Of a stretch of DNA of 7,381 nucleotides, positions 5,941 through 7,381 are shown piece after piece. The notes beneath the pieces were generated by a model. The model was not told where the DNA came from and did no database searches. It saw nothing but the letters and a program-made list of their open reading frames with translations. How positions within the stretch are numbered: position 1 is the first letter of the stretch; each line of letters opens with the position of its first letter. The stretch is taken from the NCBI GenBank assembly GCA_017308345.1, contig JAFKFE010000258.1:1-7381 (forward strand), written 5' to 3'. The translations under genes were made by a program, and so were the position numbers. This DNA is from Alphaproteobacteria bacterium. Its GTDB lineage: Bacteria; Pseudomonadota; Alphaproteobacteria; Rhizobiales; Rhizobiaceae.

Positions 5941-7381
5941 TGCTGTACCTCTGTTGCACGACTACCTCGCCCACTCCGCCGGCCGACTCGGCGGCCAGGT
6001 GGCATTGGTGTGCGGCAAGCAACGTGTCACCTATGGTGAACTCGAGGCGCGCGCCAATGCGATCGCCCAGGATTTGGCTGCATCAGGGGTCGTGCGCGGC
6101 GATCGCGTGGTGATCTTCGCCGACAACACAGTCGAGACGGTGGTGAGTTTTTGGGCGGTGCTCAAGGCGAATGCCGTGGTGTGCATCGTCAACCCGCTCA
6201 CCAAGAGCGACAAGCTCGATTATCTGCTCAACGACTGCCGGCCGGCGGCGCTGATCACGGACGCGCATCTGCACTCGATCTTCCGCGAGCCGGCGCGCAA
6301 CTGCCTGTCGCTTCGGCGGATGCTCGTTTCCGGATCGATCGATGATGCCGAGCTCTCCCGATTGCCGAATGCAGTGCGCTGGGACATTGCGGTCGCCTCG
6401 GGCAATTGCTCGCCGCCGGCGCGGCGCTGCATCGATGTCGATCTTGCCGCCATCATCTACACCTCCGGCTCGACCGGTGAGCCCAAGGGCGTAATGCTGA
6501 CGCACCGAAACATGATGACCGCGTGCGCGTCGATCGTTTCCTACCTGGAGCTTGCCGAGGACGAGGTGATCCTCAATGTCCTGCCTCTCGCCTTCGACTA
6601 TGGCCTCTACCAGATGATCATGGCGTTTCGCACCGGGGCTCGGCTGGTGCTCGAACGCTCATTCGCCTTCCCGGCCCAGGTCCTTGAGCTGATCAGGCAG
6701 GAAGGTGTTACGGGTTTTCCTGGCGTGCCGACCATCTTTGCGGCGCTCTCCGAACTCAAATCCCTCAAAGATCGCGATTTTTCGAGCATTCGCTACGTCA
6801 CGAACACTGCGGCTGCCTTGCCTCTCAAGCATATACTCATGCTTCGGGAGCTGTTTTCGAGCGCGCGTATCTATTCGATGTACGGCCTCACCGAATGCAA
6901 GCGTTGCACTTATTTGCCGCCGGAGGATCTGGAGCGAAAACCGTCGAGCGTCGGCATCGCGATCCCGAATACGGAAATGTGGATCGTTGACGAGCATGAC
7001 AGACGGGTCGGTCCCGGCGTCGTTGGCCAGCTTGTCATTCGCGGCGCGACGGTGATGAAGGGATATTGGGGCAAGCCCGAGGCGACGGCCAGGAAGCTCA
7101 AACCCGGCCCGTTGCCGGGCGAACAGGTCCTGTATACCGGCGACTATTGCCGGATGGACACGGAGGGTTACCTCTACTTCGTCGGTCGTGGTGACGAGAT
7201 CATAAAATCGCGCGGCGAAAAGGTGGCGCCGAAGGAAGTGGAAAACGTCCTTATGGAGATTCCGGGAGTTCGAGAGGCGGCGGTCATCGGTGTTCCGGAC
7301 GACCTCCTAGGGCAGGCGGTGAAGGCGTTTGTCGTCATCGAGCGTGGAGCAACGATCGGCGAAAAACAGCTGCAGAAAGAG
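5930..7381 (+). CDS. AMP-forming acyl-CoA/acyl-carrier ligase (3' end outside window)
   Basis: An open frame of 484 codons from ATG 5930 to the last base, without a stop. It encodes an ANL-family enzyme that adenylates a carboxylate and transfers it to CoA or a phosphopantetheine carrier. Motifs: VTYGELEARAN at 33-43, YTSGSTGEPKG at 177-187, YGLTEC at 318-323, YTGD at 402-405, FVGRGDEIIKSRGEKVAPKE at 417-436, then the start of the small C-terminal domain. The terminal catalytic lysine segment lies past the window edge. The stretch around LPLAFDYGLYQ (218-228) and YLPPEDLERKPSSVG (328-342) reminds me of the acyl-CoA ligases found beside AsnB-type amidotransferases in exosortase A loci; this is from memory, not a search. 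GGGAAGAG at 5915-5922, 7 bases upstream, supports this start, which overlaps the amidotransferase gene by 11 bases. It may load a carrier protein encoded just downstream. Confidence 0.9.
   Translation, partial: MLHDAVPLLHDYLAHSAGRLGGQVALVCGKQRVTYGELEARANAIAQDLAASGVVRGDRVVIFADNTVETVVSFWAVLKANAVVCIVNPLTKSDKLDYLLNDCRPAALITDAHLHSIFREPARNCLSLRRMLVSGSIDDAELSRLPNAVRWDIAVASGNCSPPARRCIDVDLAAIIYTSGSTGEPKGVMLTHRNMMTACASIVSYLELAEDEVILNVLPLAFDYGLYQMIMAFRTGARLVLERSFAFPAQVLELIRQEGVTGFPGVPTIFAALSELKSLKDRDFSSIRYVTNTAAALPLKHILMLRELFSSARIYSMYGLTECKRCTYLPPEDLERKPSSVGIAIPNTEMWIVDEHDRRVGPGVVGQLVIRGATVMKGYWGKPEATARKLKPGPLPGEQVLYTGDYCRMDTEGYLYFVGRGDEIIKSRGEKVAPKEVENVLMEIPGVREAAVIGVPDDLLGQAVKAFVVIERGATIGEKQLQKE

Noticed and set aside
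1..7381. CRISPR array, tRNA or rRNA genes, insertion sequence ends
   Set aside because: No regularly spaced direct repeats, no RNA-gene-like segments and no transposase motifs were seen; virtually all of the sequence from 221 on is protein coding.

Overview
The window is a compact, one-directional biosynthetic operon from a GC-rich (about 60% by eye) bacterium. Codon use and the style of the proteins suggest an alphaproteobacterium of the Rhizobiales type (Mesorhizobium, Rhizobium or Bradyrhizobium-like). That placement is an impression from sequence style; no taxonomic marker gene is present.

Layout: bases 1-220 hold no gene that can be called firmly, only a possible 3' end of an upstream reading frame (2-166) and the leader of the first gene. 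Four genes then follow on the + strand with almost no space between them. They are a 901-residue one-module NRPS-like protein with adenylation, carrier and thioesterase domains (221-2926), a 327-residue divergent NAD-synthase-like ATP-pyrophosphatase (2923-3906), a 675-residue class II asparagine-synthase-type amidotransferase (3913-5940), and an AMP-forming acyl/carboxylate ligase that starts at 5930 and is cut by the window end at 7381. The junctions are a 4-base ATGA overlap, a 6-base gap and an 11-base overlap, so the genes are very probably co-transcribed and translationally coupled.

The gene content looks like specialised metabolism rather than housekeeping NAD or asparagine synthesis. 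There are two carboxylate-adenylating enzymes (the NRPS A domain and the stand-alone ligase) and two ATP-PPi-type amide-forming enzymes. Only one of the latter (the AsnB homologue) carries its own glutaminase. The NRPS A domain has the catalytic core motifs, a GGDSL carrier site and a GHSLGG thioesterase. However, it has isoleucine where amino-acid-activating A domains have the aspartate that binds the alpha-amino group, and it is 18 residues short in its N-terminal part. The NAD-synthase homologue keeps its P-loop and the GTxNxxE and GDG motifs but has an enlarged middle region and altered C-terminal motifs. A reasonable reading is an uncharacterised pathway that activates a carboxylic acid, probably not an ordinary alpha-amino acid, amidates one or more intermediates, and releases the product through the thioesterase. 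The product cannot be read from the sequence. The operon continues past the right edge, where a carrier protein would be a natural next gene.
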